Part shown: piece after piece, positions 58,076 through 64,000 of the stretch
Layout of the letters: each line of letters begins with the position of its first letter
How positions within the stretch are numbered: position 1 is the first letter of the stretch
From: Sinorhizobium meliloti
Lineage (GTDB): Bacteria; Pseudomonadota; Alphaproteobacteria; Rhizobiales; Rhizobiaceae
Length of the DNA: 64,000 nt
Assembly (NCBI RefSeq): GCF_035610345.1
Contig: NZ_CP141213.1
Coordinates: 1,240,001 to 1,304,000 of the forward strand
Direction of reading: 5' to 3'
Position numbers and translations under genes: made by a program
Notes under the pieces: generated by a model
Seen by the model: only the letters and a program-made list of their open reading frames with translations
What the model was told of the DNA's origin: nothing
Database searches by the model: none

Positions 58076-59067
58076 TGAAACCTCTCGATCGCATCATCAA
58101 CGCCGCCAGGAAAGCGCCGCGGCACATCGTCCTTCCGGAAGGCGAGGACCCGCGGATCGTCGCCGGCGCCGTGCAGGCGAGGCGGGAAGGCGTGGCGGAG
58201 ATTACGCTGGTCGGAAACCGCGAGGTGATTGCGCAGAGGCTCGCAGCCCTGGGCGCAATTCCGCAGGAATTCCGGATCGAGGACCCGGCGTGCTCTCCGC
58301 TTACCGATGATTTCGCGACCGCCTATCTCGAGCACAGAAGGAGCAAAGGCGTCGACGAGACCGCGGCTCGGGCCGCCGTCCTGTCACCGCTGACCTTCGC
58401 CGCGATGATGGTGCGCGAAGGAATGGCCGATGGGACTGTCGGCGGCGCGGTCGCAACCACCGCAGACACCGTTCGTGCCGCATTGCAGGTGATCGGCAGG
58501 GCGCCCGGCGTCGGGCTCGTCTCCAGTTTCTTCCTCATGATGCTTTGCGAGCCCCATCACGCCAGGAAGGGGGCCTTCGTCTTTGCCGATTGCGGACTGG
58601 TCGTGGACCCGGACGCAGCCGGTCTCGCCGACATCGCGCGCATGTCGGCCAAGTCCTTTGAGAGGCTTGCCGGAGAACGGGCAAAAGTCGCGATGCTCTC
58701 CTTCTCGACAGGCGGCAGCGCCGCTCACGAGCGCGTTTCGAAGGTCGTCGAGGCGACCGGCATGGCGCGGCGCGCCGAGCCCGATCTTATCATCGACGGC
58801 GAATTGCAGTTCGACAGCGCCTTCGTCGAGGCCGTCTGTCTGACCAAGGCGCCGCATTCGGCGCTGCGCGGGGAGGCCAACGTCTTCGTGTTTCCGAACC
58901 TCGACGCTGCCAATATCGGCTACAAGATCGCCCAGCGGATCGGCGGCGCGACGGCAATAGGCCCGATCCTCCAAGGGCTTTCACGGCCCGCCAACGACCT
59001 TTCGCGCGGCTGCAGTGCGGCCGACGTCTTCCATATGATTGCCGTGACCGTGGTTCAGGCCGCCTGA
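58075..59067 (+). CDS. pta: Phosphate acetyltransferase
   Basis: A 330-residue single-domain phosphotransacetylase. Family blocks: RHIVLPEGEDPRIVAGAVQA, AAMMVREGMADGTVGGAVAT, TADTVRAALQVIGRAPGVGL, MLSFSTGGSAAHERVSKVVE and FPNLDAANIGYKIAQRIGGA. It turns the acetyl phosphate made by Xsc into acetyl-CoA. The start ATG overlaps the tauZ stop (TGATG). It is the last gene of the taurine operon and the short, catalytic-domain-only form of Pta. Confidence 0.93.
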   Translation: MKPLDRIINAARKAPRHIVLPEGEDPRIVAGAVQARREGVAEITLVGNREVIAQRLAALGAIPQEFRIEDPACSPLTDDFATAYLEHRRSKGVDETAARAAVLSPLTFAAMMVREGMADGTVGGAVATTADTVRAALQVIGRAPGVGLVSSFFLMMLCEPHHARKGAFVFADCGLVVDPDAAGLADIARMSAKSFERLAGERAKVAMLSFSTGGSAAHERVSKVVEATGMARRAEPDLIIDGELQFDSAFVEAVCLTKAPHSALRGEANVFVFPNLDAANIGYKIAQRIGGATAIGPILQGLSRPANDLSRGCSAADVFHMIAVTVVQAA

Positions 59068-59411
59068 CGCCAGTTTCGCCGCGCCCGTCCATCTCAGGGC
59101 TCCACAAAATCACAAATCGCAAATTAATCGCGCGCGTGGTGTCGGTTCAAGGAGAGGACGAAATGCAGGGCCGTCTGATGCACCAAAAGCGGGCTGCGAG
59201 ATTGCGGCCGCCGTGACACCAAGGGGAGGTCATCCCCCTAACAGCAATGACGGGCACCGCGGAAGGGGACAATCTTGTGCCCATCAAGGCCAGTTGCTGG
59301 GCAAATGCGTCCGCGTTCGGCCCGAAGCGGACTTCTGCTGAGACAGGAAACGGGTGGCGACCGGCCTGAGGGCGCAATAGCCATCTCCTGCATCATAAAC
59401 AGGAGATGAAA
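59068..59411. other. Gap between pta and SDR gene
   Basis: This 344-base region contains no conserved gene that I recognise. It includes an AT-rich patch (AATCGCAAATTAATCG, near 59116), a tiny frame with a strong ribosome-binding site (59163-59216) and a weak hairpin (59222-59239). The start of a new transcription unit for the SDR gene probably lies here. Confidence 0.5.
59163..59216 (+). CDS. Possible 17-residue leader peptide
   Basis: ATG at 59163, with GGAGAGG at 59151-59157, begins a 17-codon frame (MQGRLMHQKRAARLRPP) rich in arginine. It is followed by a short inverted repeat, AGGGG (59222-59226) and CCCCT (59235-59239). The spacing of Shine-Dalgarno to start is ideal, which is why I list it, but no homology or attenuator logic is shown. 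It could be a leader peptide or the relic of a longer gene. Confidence 0.3.
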   Translation: MQGRLMHQKRAARLRPP

Positions 59412-60170
59412 ATGGAACTGGCTAACAAGACTTTGATCGTGACCGGAGCCAGCAGTGGTATCGGAGCAGCCGCCGCCAGATTGTTTGCATCCGAGGGGGC
59501 AAATGTCGTTCTGGCCGCGCGACGATCTGATGAACTTCAATCGGTTGCCGAGGACATCACCAGAGGCGGCGGCAGCGTCGTGTACCGTGCGGGTGATGTA
59601 CTGGATGAAGCCTATGCAGGTGTGCTGACCGAGTTGGCCCTGGAGCGTTTCGGCAGCCTGCATGGGGCCTTCAACAACGCAGGCGTGGTGGGTGACATGG
59701 TGGCGGTACCTGACATGTCCATTGACAACTGGAACAGAGTAATCTCGACAAACCTAACCAGCGCCTTCTGGGCGGCCAAGGCGCAGGTTCCAGTTCTGAA
59801 GGAGCAAGGCGGCGGCTCTATTGTCTTTACGTCCTCTTTCGTGGGGTTCAGCAACGGCGGCCTACCAGGTATGGCAGCCTATGCCGCGTCCAAGGCAGGG
59901 TTGAATGGGCTTGTCCAATCGCTTGCCGCTGAGCATGCGAGAGAGGGCATCCGTGTCAACGCGCTGCTGCCCGGAGGGACAGTCACCCCGGCAGGTGGCG
60001 AAGGTAATCCTGAAGCTTTAAAGTTCGTCTCTGACCTGCACCCCATAAAGAGAATGGCTTCGGCTTTGGAGATCGCTCAAGCCGCACTCTTTCTTCTCTC
60101 GGATCGGTCCCAGTTCATGACTGGTAGTCCCATGATCGTTGACGGGGGCATGTCGGTCCGCCTCTTATAG
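59412..60170 (+). CDS. Short-chain dehydrogenase/reductase
   Basis: A 252-residue classical SDR. I start it at the ATG at 59412 (MELANKTLIV) because AGGAG lies 6 bases upstream; the ATG at 59406 overlaps that site. NAD-binding TLIVTGASSGIGAAAARLFA (residues 7-26), NNAG in GAFNNAGVVGDMVAVP, catalytic Ser in SIVFTSSFVGFSNGGL, and the YAASKAGLNG pair. The C-terminus FMTGSPMIVDGGMSVRLL is typical. Substrate unknown; many close relatives are annotated glucose 1-dehydrogenase-like without proof. Base composition looks less GC-rich than in the taurine operon. Confidence 0.88.
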   Translation: MELANKTLIVTGASSGIGAAAARLFASEGANVVLAARRSDELQSVAEDITRGGGSVVYRAGDVLDEAYAGVLTELALERFGSLHGAFNNAGVVGDMVAVPDMSIDNWNRVISTNLTSAFWAAKAQVPVLKEQGGGSIVFTSSFVGFSNGGLPGMAAYAASKAGLNGLVQSLAAEHAREGIRVNALLPGGTVTPAGGEGNPEALKFVSDLHPIKRMASALEIAQAALFLLSDRSQFMTGSPMIVDGGMSVRLL

Positions 60171-60349
60171 TTCACAGGATCGGGTGTCGCAGTGCCGGGA
60201 GCATCTGCGACACCAAGAGGACCCATTGCGGTCACTGGATCGGACTGGCCGCTATTGGGCAGGCGAGTCGGAGAGCTGCCCCTGATTGGCGGCAAAGTCC
60301 CCGGCGCACAGTTCACGAATTTCGGCAGATTTGAGCCCATCCGACTTCC

Positions 60350-60928
60350 TCAAAGTCGGACCAGCAACCTATCCAGCGCTTCGCCTACAAGGGCGGGAAC
60401 GGCCGCCGGATCGTCAAGGTATGCGGCTTCGAGCAAGCCGTCTGATACGGCGACAAGCAACGAGGCAGTAACGGAAGGGGTCGGATCGCCGTCGGCCTGA
60501 AGGAGGTCCCGTAGGACACCGTAATACCAGGCGCGCCGCGCTTCAATGGCTTGCCGCACGGGACTTTTAGGGGCTGGATATTCGGCCGCCGCGTTGAGAA
60601 ACGGGCATCCACGCCAACCTCCCGCGACCACGGCCTCGCTGATGCGCCCCATGATAGCGGCGATCCTGTCCCGTGGAGGCTGCTTCGGCAGCGCTGCGAC
60701 TGCCGCCCGCCCAAGCCGGTCCTGCTCCTCGATATAGGCGAGGACGAGGTCATCCTTCGATGGGAAGTAATTGTAGAACGTCGCCTTGGCCACGCCCGCC
60801 TCCGCGATGATGCGGTCGATGCCGACTGCACGAATGCCCTCGGTATAGAAAAGACTAGTGGCGGTATCGAGCAAGCGGCGGCGTGCGGCGCTTGCCTTGG
60901 AATCGGTCGGCGACATGGCTTTCTTCAT
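60350..60928 (-). CDS. TetR family regulator of the SnoaL/ABM operon
   Basis: A 192-residue TetR repressor. I start it at the ATG at 60928 (MKKAMSPTDS); another ATG is 12 bases downstream, and the frame extends upstream only through the operator. Helix-turn-helix at about residues 30-60: GIRAVGIDRIIAEAGVAKAT, then FYNYFPSKDDLVLAYIEEQD. The C-terminal domain includes GGWRGCPFLNAAAEYPAPKS, typical of the NemR/AcrR-like branch, with a Cys that can sense electrophiles in some relatives. It is divergent from the operon starting at 60996 across a 67-base region with two inverted operators. Confidence 0.9.
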   Translation of the reverse strand: MKKAMSPTDSKASAARRRLLDTATSLFYTEGIRAVGIDRIIAEAGVAKATFYNYFPSKDDLVLAYIEEQDRLGRAAVAALPKQPPRDRIAAIMGRISEAVVAGGWRGCPFLNAAAEYPAPKSPVRQAIEARRAWYYGVLRDLLQADGDPTPSVTASLLVAVSDGLLEAAYLDDPAAVPALVGEALDRLLVRL

Positions 60929-60941
60929 GCGGTTGACTCTA

Positions 60942-60981
60942 ACAGACAGGTCTGTATACTGCAACTAGACAGACCTGTCTG
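60942..60981. promoter_or_regulatory. Paired TetR operators
   Basis: ACAGACAGGTCTGT (60942-60955) and AGACAGACCTGTCT (60967-60980) are each near-palindromic. Each contains the 13-mer CAGACAGGTCTGT, the second copy on the opposite strand. They fill the space between the divergent starts at 60928 and 60996. Binding of the TetR protein would block both promoters. Confidence 0.78.
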
Positions 60982-60995
60982 ACTAGGAGGAGATT

Positions 60996-61373
60996 ATGCA
61001 AACGATCGAGACAGCCGACATCATGCGCAGGTTCAACCAGGCGTTCCGCGATCACAAGCCCGCTATCCTCAAAGACCTGATCGCCCCGGACTGCGTGATG
61101 GAGTCCATTCAGCCCGCACCCAATGGAACGCGATACGAAGGCTATGACGCCTGCCTCGCGTTTTGGGAGGTTCTGGCCGCCGACAGGACTGCTCACTTCG
61201 ACGTCGAAGACACGATCGCAATGGGCGACCGGGCGATCATCCGCTGGCGTTTTAACTTCGGCTCCGGGGGGTCGCTCCGGGGCATCAACCTGATGCACGT
61301 CCGGGACGGCTTGATCGTCGAGGCGCTGGGTTATTCAAAAATTCCCGGCCAGTCGGCGCCGCTTCCTGAGTGA
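60996..61373 (+). CDS. SnoaL/NTF2-like protein 1
   Basis: A 125-residue protein with a SnoaL-like cone fold: MRRFNQAFRDHKPAILKDLI, APDCVMESIQPAPNGTRYEG, YDACLAFWEVLAADRTAHFD and INLMHVRDGLIVEALGYSK. AGGAGGAG lies just upstream of the ATG. It is clearly related to the protein at 61722: both have the FN/HxAF, CV-E, APxGxRYxGxxACLxFW and xNxMxVRDGxIVExxGY pattern. Such proteins are small isomerases, hydrolases or ligand binders. First gene of a three-gene, TetR-controlled operon. Confidence 0.83.
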   Translation: MQTIETADIMRRFNQAFRDHKPAILKDLIAPDCVMESIQPAPNGTRYEGYDACLAFWEVLAADRTAHFDVEDTIAMGDRAIIRWRFNFGSGGSLRGINLMHVRDGLIVEALGYSKIPGQSAPLPE

Positions 61374-61412
61374 CAGCAACAACCCATCCACACGTTTCAG
61401 GGAGCAAAGCTC

Positions 61413-61697
61413 ATGATTATCATAGCCGGCTATACCCGGACCGACGCTGAGAAGCGGGACGGCTCCGTGGAAGCCTTCAAGAGTATGGTCGAACGCGCGA
61501 GAGCCTATGACGGCTGTGTCGACTTCTCGATAAGCGCGGACGCGGTCGATCCGGAGCGCGTCAATCTCTTCGAGTGCTGGCGCGATCAGGCCACGCTAGA
61601 CGCCTGGCGCAAGGTCGCGAGGGGAGGTCCGCGCGGAAAACCCCGGGAGGTGGCCGTAAGCCTTTATCGCACCAACAAGTCCGAAAAGCCTTTCTAG
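61413..61697 (+). CDS. Antibiotic biosynthesis monooxygenase (ABM) family protein
   Basis: A 94-residue ferredoxin-like barrel protein: MIIIAGYTRTDAEKRDGSVE, FKSMVERARAYDGCVDFSIS, DAVDPERVNLFECWRDQATL and DAWRKVARGG. This is the ABM/YgiN pattern, found in cofactor-free quinone-type monooxygenases and in stress proteins. AGGGAGCAAAGC precedes the ATG. The short spacing to its neighbours (39 and 24 bases) indicates one operon. It may act with the SnoaL-like proteins on an oxidised aromatic compound (inference). Confidence 0.85.
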   Translation: MIIIAGYTRTDAEKRDGSVEAFKSMVERARAYDGCVDFSISADAVDPERVNLFECWRDQATLDAWRKVARGGPRGKPREVAVSLYRTNKSEKPF

Positions 61698-61721
61698 GCC
61701 CTGATCTCAAGAGGTAAAAAG

Positions 61722-62084
61722 ATGACCACCGATAGCGAAACTACCCGCGAAATCGTGAAACGCTTCCATAACGCGTTTGAGAAGCACCGCCCGGAAGACC
61801 TCGATGATCTGATTGGTGAGGGCTGCGTCCTTGAGAACACGGCGCCCGCACCGGATGGCGCACGCTACATAGGGCGTGAAGCTTGCCTCGACTTCTGGAA
61901 GGGGATTGCATCCTCTGCGAACCTCGTCTTCGAAGCCGAGGAGATTTGGGCCAGCGAGGATCGGGGGATCATCCGATGGCGGCTTCGTTGGGGCGATAGC
62001 CCGGCGGACCGGGTTCGAGGGGTAAACATCATGCGCGTTCGGGACGGAAAGATCGTTGAAGGTCGAGGATACGTAAAGGGATAA
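61722..62084 (+). CDS. SnoaL/NTF2-like protein 2
   Basis: A 120-residue paralogue of the protein at 60996: VKRFHNAFEKHRPEDLDDLI, GEGCVLENTAPAPDGARYIG, REACLDFWKGIASSANLVFE and GVNIMRVRDGKIVEGRGYVK. AAGAGG is 9 bases before the ATG. Two diverged copies flanking an ABM gene suggest that they act as a set, for instance as a heteromer or on successive intermediates. The last gene of the TetR-controlled operon. Confidence 0.83.
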   Translation: MTTDSETTREIVKRFHNAFEKHRPEDLDDLIGEGCVLENTAPAPDGARYIGREACLDFWKGIASSANLVFEAEEIWASEDRGIIRWRLRWGDSPADRVRGVNIMRVRDGKIVEGRGYVKG

Positions 62085-62434
62085 AGCATCAGGGCCGAAG
62101 TCAGCGCGCCGGATCGTAATTGGAAAGGGCGGCTTTCGCTGGCTACTCGGGAGCGGACTGTCCGCCATCGGGCCGGGTGGCGGCACTCCGAACGGCGACA
62201 ATGAAGGTCGCTTGCCGAACGGCAGCTATCGGCTGGGCATTTTCCAGGACCGGACAGTCCGCAGTCGGCCCCATTTTGGTCATCGCCAACCATGTTCGAG
62301 GGTTCAAGTGGGACATCGCAATTGGCTTACGGTGTCACTTCTCCCTCAGCCGACACCTGCATTGTAGTTGCACCCGACGCTTCGCGTTCGTGACGTCTCT
62401 TGCGGGGGGCCGCAAATATTGCAACATTGTTCAC
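62085..62434. other. Gap between SnoaL operon and DeoR gene
   Basis: A 350-base region with no gene I can support. It contains two similar short palindromic blocks around CGGACTGTCCG (62155-62165) and CGGACAGTCCG (about 62253-62263), of the type seen in degenerate rhizobial intergenic DNA. Near the right end is TTGCAACATTG (62419-62429), related to the TGTTGC repeats after the DeoR gene. Confidence 0.45.
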
Positions 62435-63220
62435 ATGTCCAAGTTGCCGAACACCCGAGCGCTCGCGCCGCGCCGCCACGAAGAAATATTGAGGCGCGTC
62501 GTTTCCGAAGGTTCGGTGAGCATTGCCGAGCTTGCCGCCTATTTCGACGTCTCGCGCGAAACGATCCGCCGGGACATGAAGTTGCTCGCCGATCGCGGCC
62601 AACTCGATGTCGTGCATGGGGGCGCCACGCTGTTCGAAGCGACCGAGCCGGCGCTGGTCCTGCGAAGCGGGGAAAACGCCGCCGCGAAGGCAGCGATTGG
62701 CCGGAGGGCGGCCGAACTGGTGAAGGACGGCATGGTCGTCTTTCTCGACTCCGGCACGACGACGCTGGCCGTCGCGCACGCATTGAGCGGTCCGCGTGAT
62801 CTGACCATCTGCACCACCGGCCTCGCCATCGCGCTGCACATGTGCCGCCAGCCGCAAGTCCGGGTGCATATGCTGGGTGGCGAGATCGATCCTGCCGAGG
62901 AGGCGGCAGTGGGCCTCGACGCGCTGGAGGCAATAGGACGCTTCCGAGTGGACATCGCCTTTCTCGGCGGGGGAGGGCTTTCTCCTGACGGCGAGGTTAC
63001 CGACTTCACCCGCAACGGCGCCGAGCAGCGCTCGCGGATGATCGCCATGGCGGGCAAGGCCTACTTCGTCCTCGACAGTTCGAAATTCGGGCGGCTGACA
63101 CCCCTTCGAATACCCGGGTTTCATCAGGCGACCGGTGTGATCGTGGATAGGCCGCCGCCCCCTACGATCTCCGAAGCACTCGAGCGAAAAGGCCCGCGCG
63201 TCATCGTCGCCACCGCATGA
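62435..63220 (+). CDS. DeoR/GlpR family transcriptional regulator
   Basis: A 261-residue DeoR regulator starting at the ATG at 62435 (MSKLPNTRAL). Helix-turn-helix: RHEEILRRVVSEGSVSIAEL, then AAYFDVSRETIRRDMKLLAD, and the family GQLDVVHGGATLFE. Sensor domain: MVVFLDSGTTTLAVAHALSG, VRVHMLGGEIDPAEEAAVGL, VDIAFLGGGGLSPDGEVTDF and KAYFVLDSSKFGRLTPLRIP. It lies directly upstream of a methylated-amine-type flavoprotein gene, which it probably controls. TGTTGC repeats lie on both sides. Confidence 0.92.
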   Translation: MSKLPNTRALAPRRHEEILRRVVSEGSVSIAELAAYFDVSRETIRRDMKLLADRGQLDVVHGGATLFEATEPALVLRSGENAAAKAAIGRRAAELVKDGMVVFLDSGTTTLAVAHALSGPRDLTICTTGLAIALHMCRQPQVRVHMLGGEIDPAEEAAVGLDALEAIGRFRVDIAFLGGGGLSPDGEVTDFTRNGAEQRSRMIAMAGKAYFVLDSSKFGRLTPLRIPGFHQATGVIVDRPPPPTISEALERKGPRVIVATA

Positions 63221-63253
63221 TGTTGCATTTTGTTGCATCTGATGTTGCGTTTT
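63221..63253 (+). promoter_or_regulatory. Tandem TGTTGC repeats, likely DeoR operator
   Basis: TGTTGCATTT (63221-63230) and TGTTGCATCT (63231-63240) are head-to-tail 10-base repeats, one helical turn each, followed by TGTTGCGTTT (63243-63252). The reverse form TGCAACA occurs at 62420-62426, upstream of the regulator gene itself. This fits binding by the adjacent DeoR protein at both promoters. Confidence 0.6.
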
Positions 63254-63299
63254 GTGAGTCCCTGGCTATGCTGACTCCAGTCCATTGGGAGGTCGGTTC

Positions 63300-64000
63300 A
63301 TGGCGCAGGAATTTCCAACACAGGCGCGGGTCGTCATCATCGGCGGCGGCATCATAGGCTGCTCGGTCGCCTATCATCTCACAAAGCTTGGCTGGACCGA
63401 CGTGGTCCTGCTGGAGCAGGGGCAGCTCAGCGGAGGAACCACCTGGCACGCGGCCGGCCTTGTCGGGCAGTTGCGCAGCCATGCCAACATGACCGGCCTC
63501 ATCCGATATTCGACGCAGCTCTACAGCGAGCTGGAGGCGGAGACGGGCCTTGCGACGGGCTGGAAGAATTGCGGCTCGCTCGCCGTGGCGCGCACGACCG
63601 ATCGCATGACCGTGCTGAAGCGGACCGCAGCATCGGCGCGGGCGCAAGGGGTTGCCGTCGAGGTGATCTCACCGCGGGAAGCCGCCGATCTCTGGCCGGT
63701 GATGGCGATGGACGATCTCGTAGGAGCCGTCTGGCTTCCCGGAGACGGCAAGGCCAATCCGACGGACCTCACCCAGTCGCTGGCGAAGGGGGCGCGCAAC
63801 CGCGGCGCCCGCATTATCGAGCGCGTGCGCGTGACGGGCATCACGGTTAAGGACGGGACGGTCCGTGGCGTCGAGACCGATGGGGGGAATATCGCCGCTG
63901 AAATCGTCGTCAATTGCGCCGGCCAGTGGGCGCGCAAGGTCGGGCTGATGTGCGGCGTGACGGTCCCTCTGCACTCGGCCGAGCACATGTATATCGTCAC
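63300..64000 (+). CDS. Dimethylglycine/sarcosine dehydrogenase-like FAD protein, 5' part
   Basis: The first 233 codons of a DAO-family flavoprotein that runs out of the window. Start at the ATG at 63300, with GGGAGG upstream. FAD motif VVIIGGGIIGCSVAYHLTKL (residues 11-30), then VVLLEQGQLSGGTTWHAAGL; the SGGTTWHAAGL block holds the covalent-flavin-type His of dimethylglycine and sarcosine dehydrogenases. Further: WKNCGSLAVARTTDRMTVLK and VVNCAGQWARKVGLMCGVTV. Full-length homologues have a C-terminal folate (GcvT-like) domain, which would lie beyond 64000. Probable role: oxidative demethylation of a methylated glycine. Confidence 0.87.
   Translation, partial: MAQEFPTQARVVIIGGGIIGCSVAYHLTKLGWTDVVLLEQGQLSGGTTWHAAGLVGQLRSHANMTGLIRYSTQLYSELEAETGLATGWKNCGSLAVARTTDRMTVLKRTAASARAQGVAVEVISPREAADLWPVMAMDDLVGAVWLPGDGKANPTDLTQSLAKGARNRGARIIERVRVTGITVKDGTVRGVETDGGNIAAEIVVNCAGQWARKVGLMCGVTVPLHSAEHMYIV

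Noticed and set aside
1..64000. CRISPR arrays, tRNA or rRNA genes, insertion sequences, prophage genes
   Set aside because: I looked for spaced direct repeats, CCA-ended cloverleaf sequences, transposase motifs and phage structural genes and found none I could support.

Overview
The window reads as a high-GC alphaproteobacterial replicon, most probably a catabolic chromid or megaplasmid of a Sinorhizobium/Ensifer-type bacterium. The clues are the density of ABC and TRAP uptake operons with local regulators, a TauR/TauXY/Xsc taurine module, EcfG-type promoter motifs, and RIME-like palindromic repeats between genes. The genus is inferred from gene style, not from a marker gene. I saw no rRNA, tRNA, CRISPR array, transposase or replication origin.

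Layout. 1-485: 5' part of an AI-2E/PerM-type permease. 797-5765: AraC regulator and a PaoABC-type molybdenum aldehyde oxidoreductase with a Tat-like leader. 5794-12556: a sugar-type ABC importer operon (binding protein, ATPase, two permeases) ending in a phytanoyl-CoA-dioxygenase-like gene, divergent from its LacI regulator across two palindromic operators. 12655-19972: a pectin/uronate operon (uxaC, TRAP dctPQM, gntR, kduI, kduD, kdgF), divergent from a Gfo/Idh/MocA oxidoreductase. 21244-27598: envelope/stress-type genes (two BrkB/YihY paralogues, two DUF2231 proteins, a DUF421 protein, a small Cys-rich secreted protein, a sorbosone-dehydrogenase-like lipoprotein), several with EcfG-like promoter motifs. 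27850-34504: an alternative cytochrome c oxidase operon (ctaG, triheme cytochrome c, subunit II-cytochrome c fusion, a Ca2+/Na+-type antiporter, subunit I-III fusion, small membrane protein). 34508-41383: LacI regulator and a tagatose/galactitol-type operon (KbaZ/GatZ-like protein, PfkB kinase, ABC importer). 41541-44191: small accessory genes.

44354-48831 is an accessory block framed by a direct repeat of the 3' end of tauR. It holds a FabMG-like reductase (tentative), a DeoR regulator, a NudK-like NUDIX hydrolase, a broken GNAT gene and an intact one. 48818-59067 is a complete taurine dissimilation locus: tauR, divergent from tauABC-tauXY-xsc-tauZ-pta. It would import taurine, deaminate it to sulfoacetaldehyde, cleave that to sulfite and acetyl phosphate, export the sulfur anion and make acetyl-CoA. 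59412-62084 holds an SDR gene and a TetR-controlled operon of three small barrel proteins (SnoaL-like, ABM, SnoaL-like). 62435-64000 holds a second DeoR regulator and the start of a dimethylglycine/sarcosine-dehydrogenase-like flavoprotein.

Overall this is a nutrient-scavenging region (plant-wall uronates, sugars or polyols, taurine, aldehydes, methylated amines) with a respiratory and stress module in the middle. The least explained parts are the tauR-flanked insert, the TetR/SnoaL/ABM operon, the antiporter inside the oxidase operon, and the dioxygenase at the end of a sugar-importer operon.
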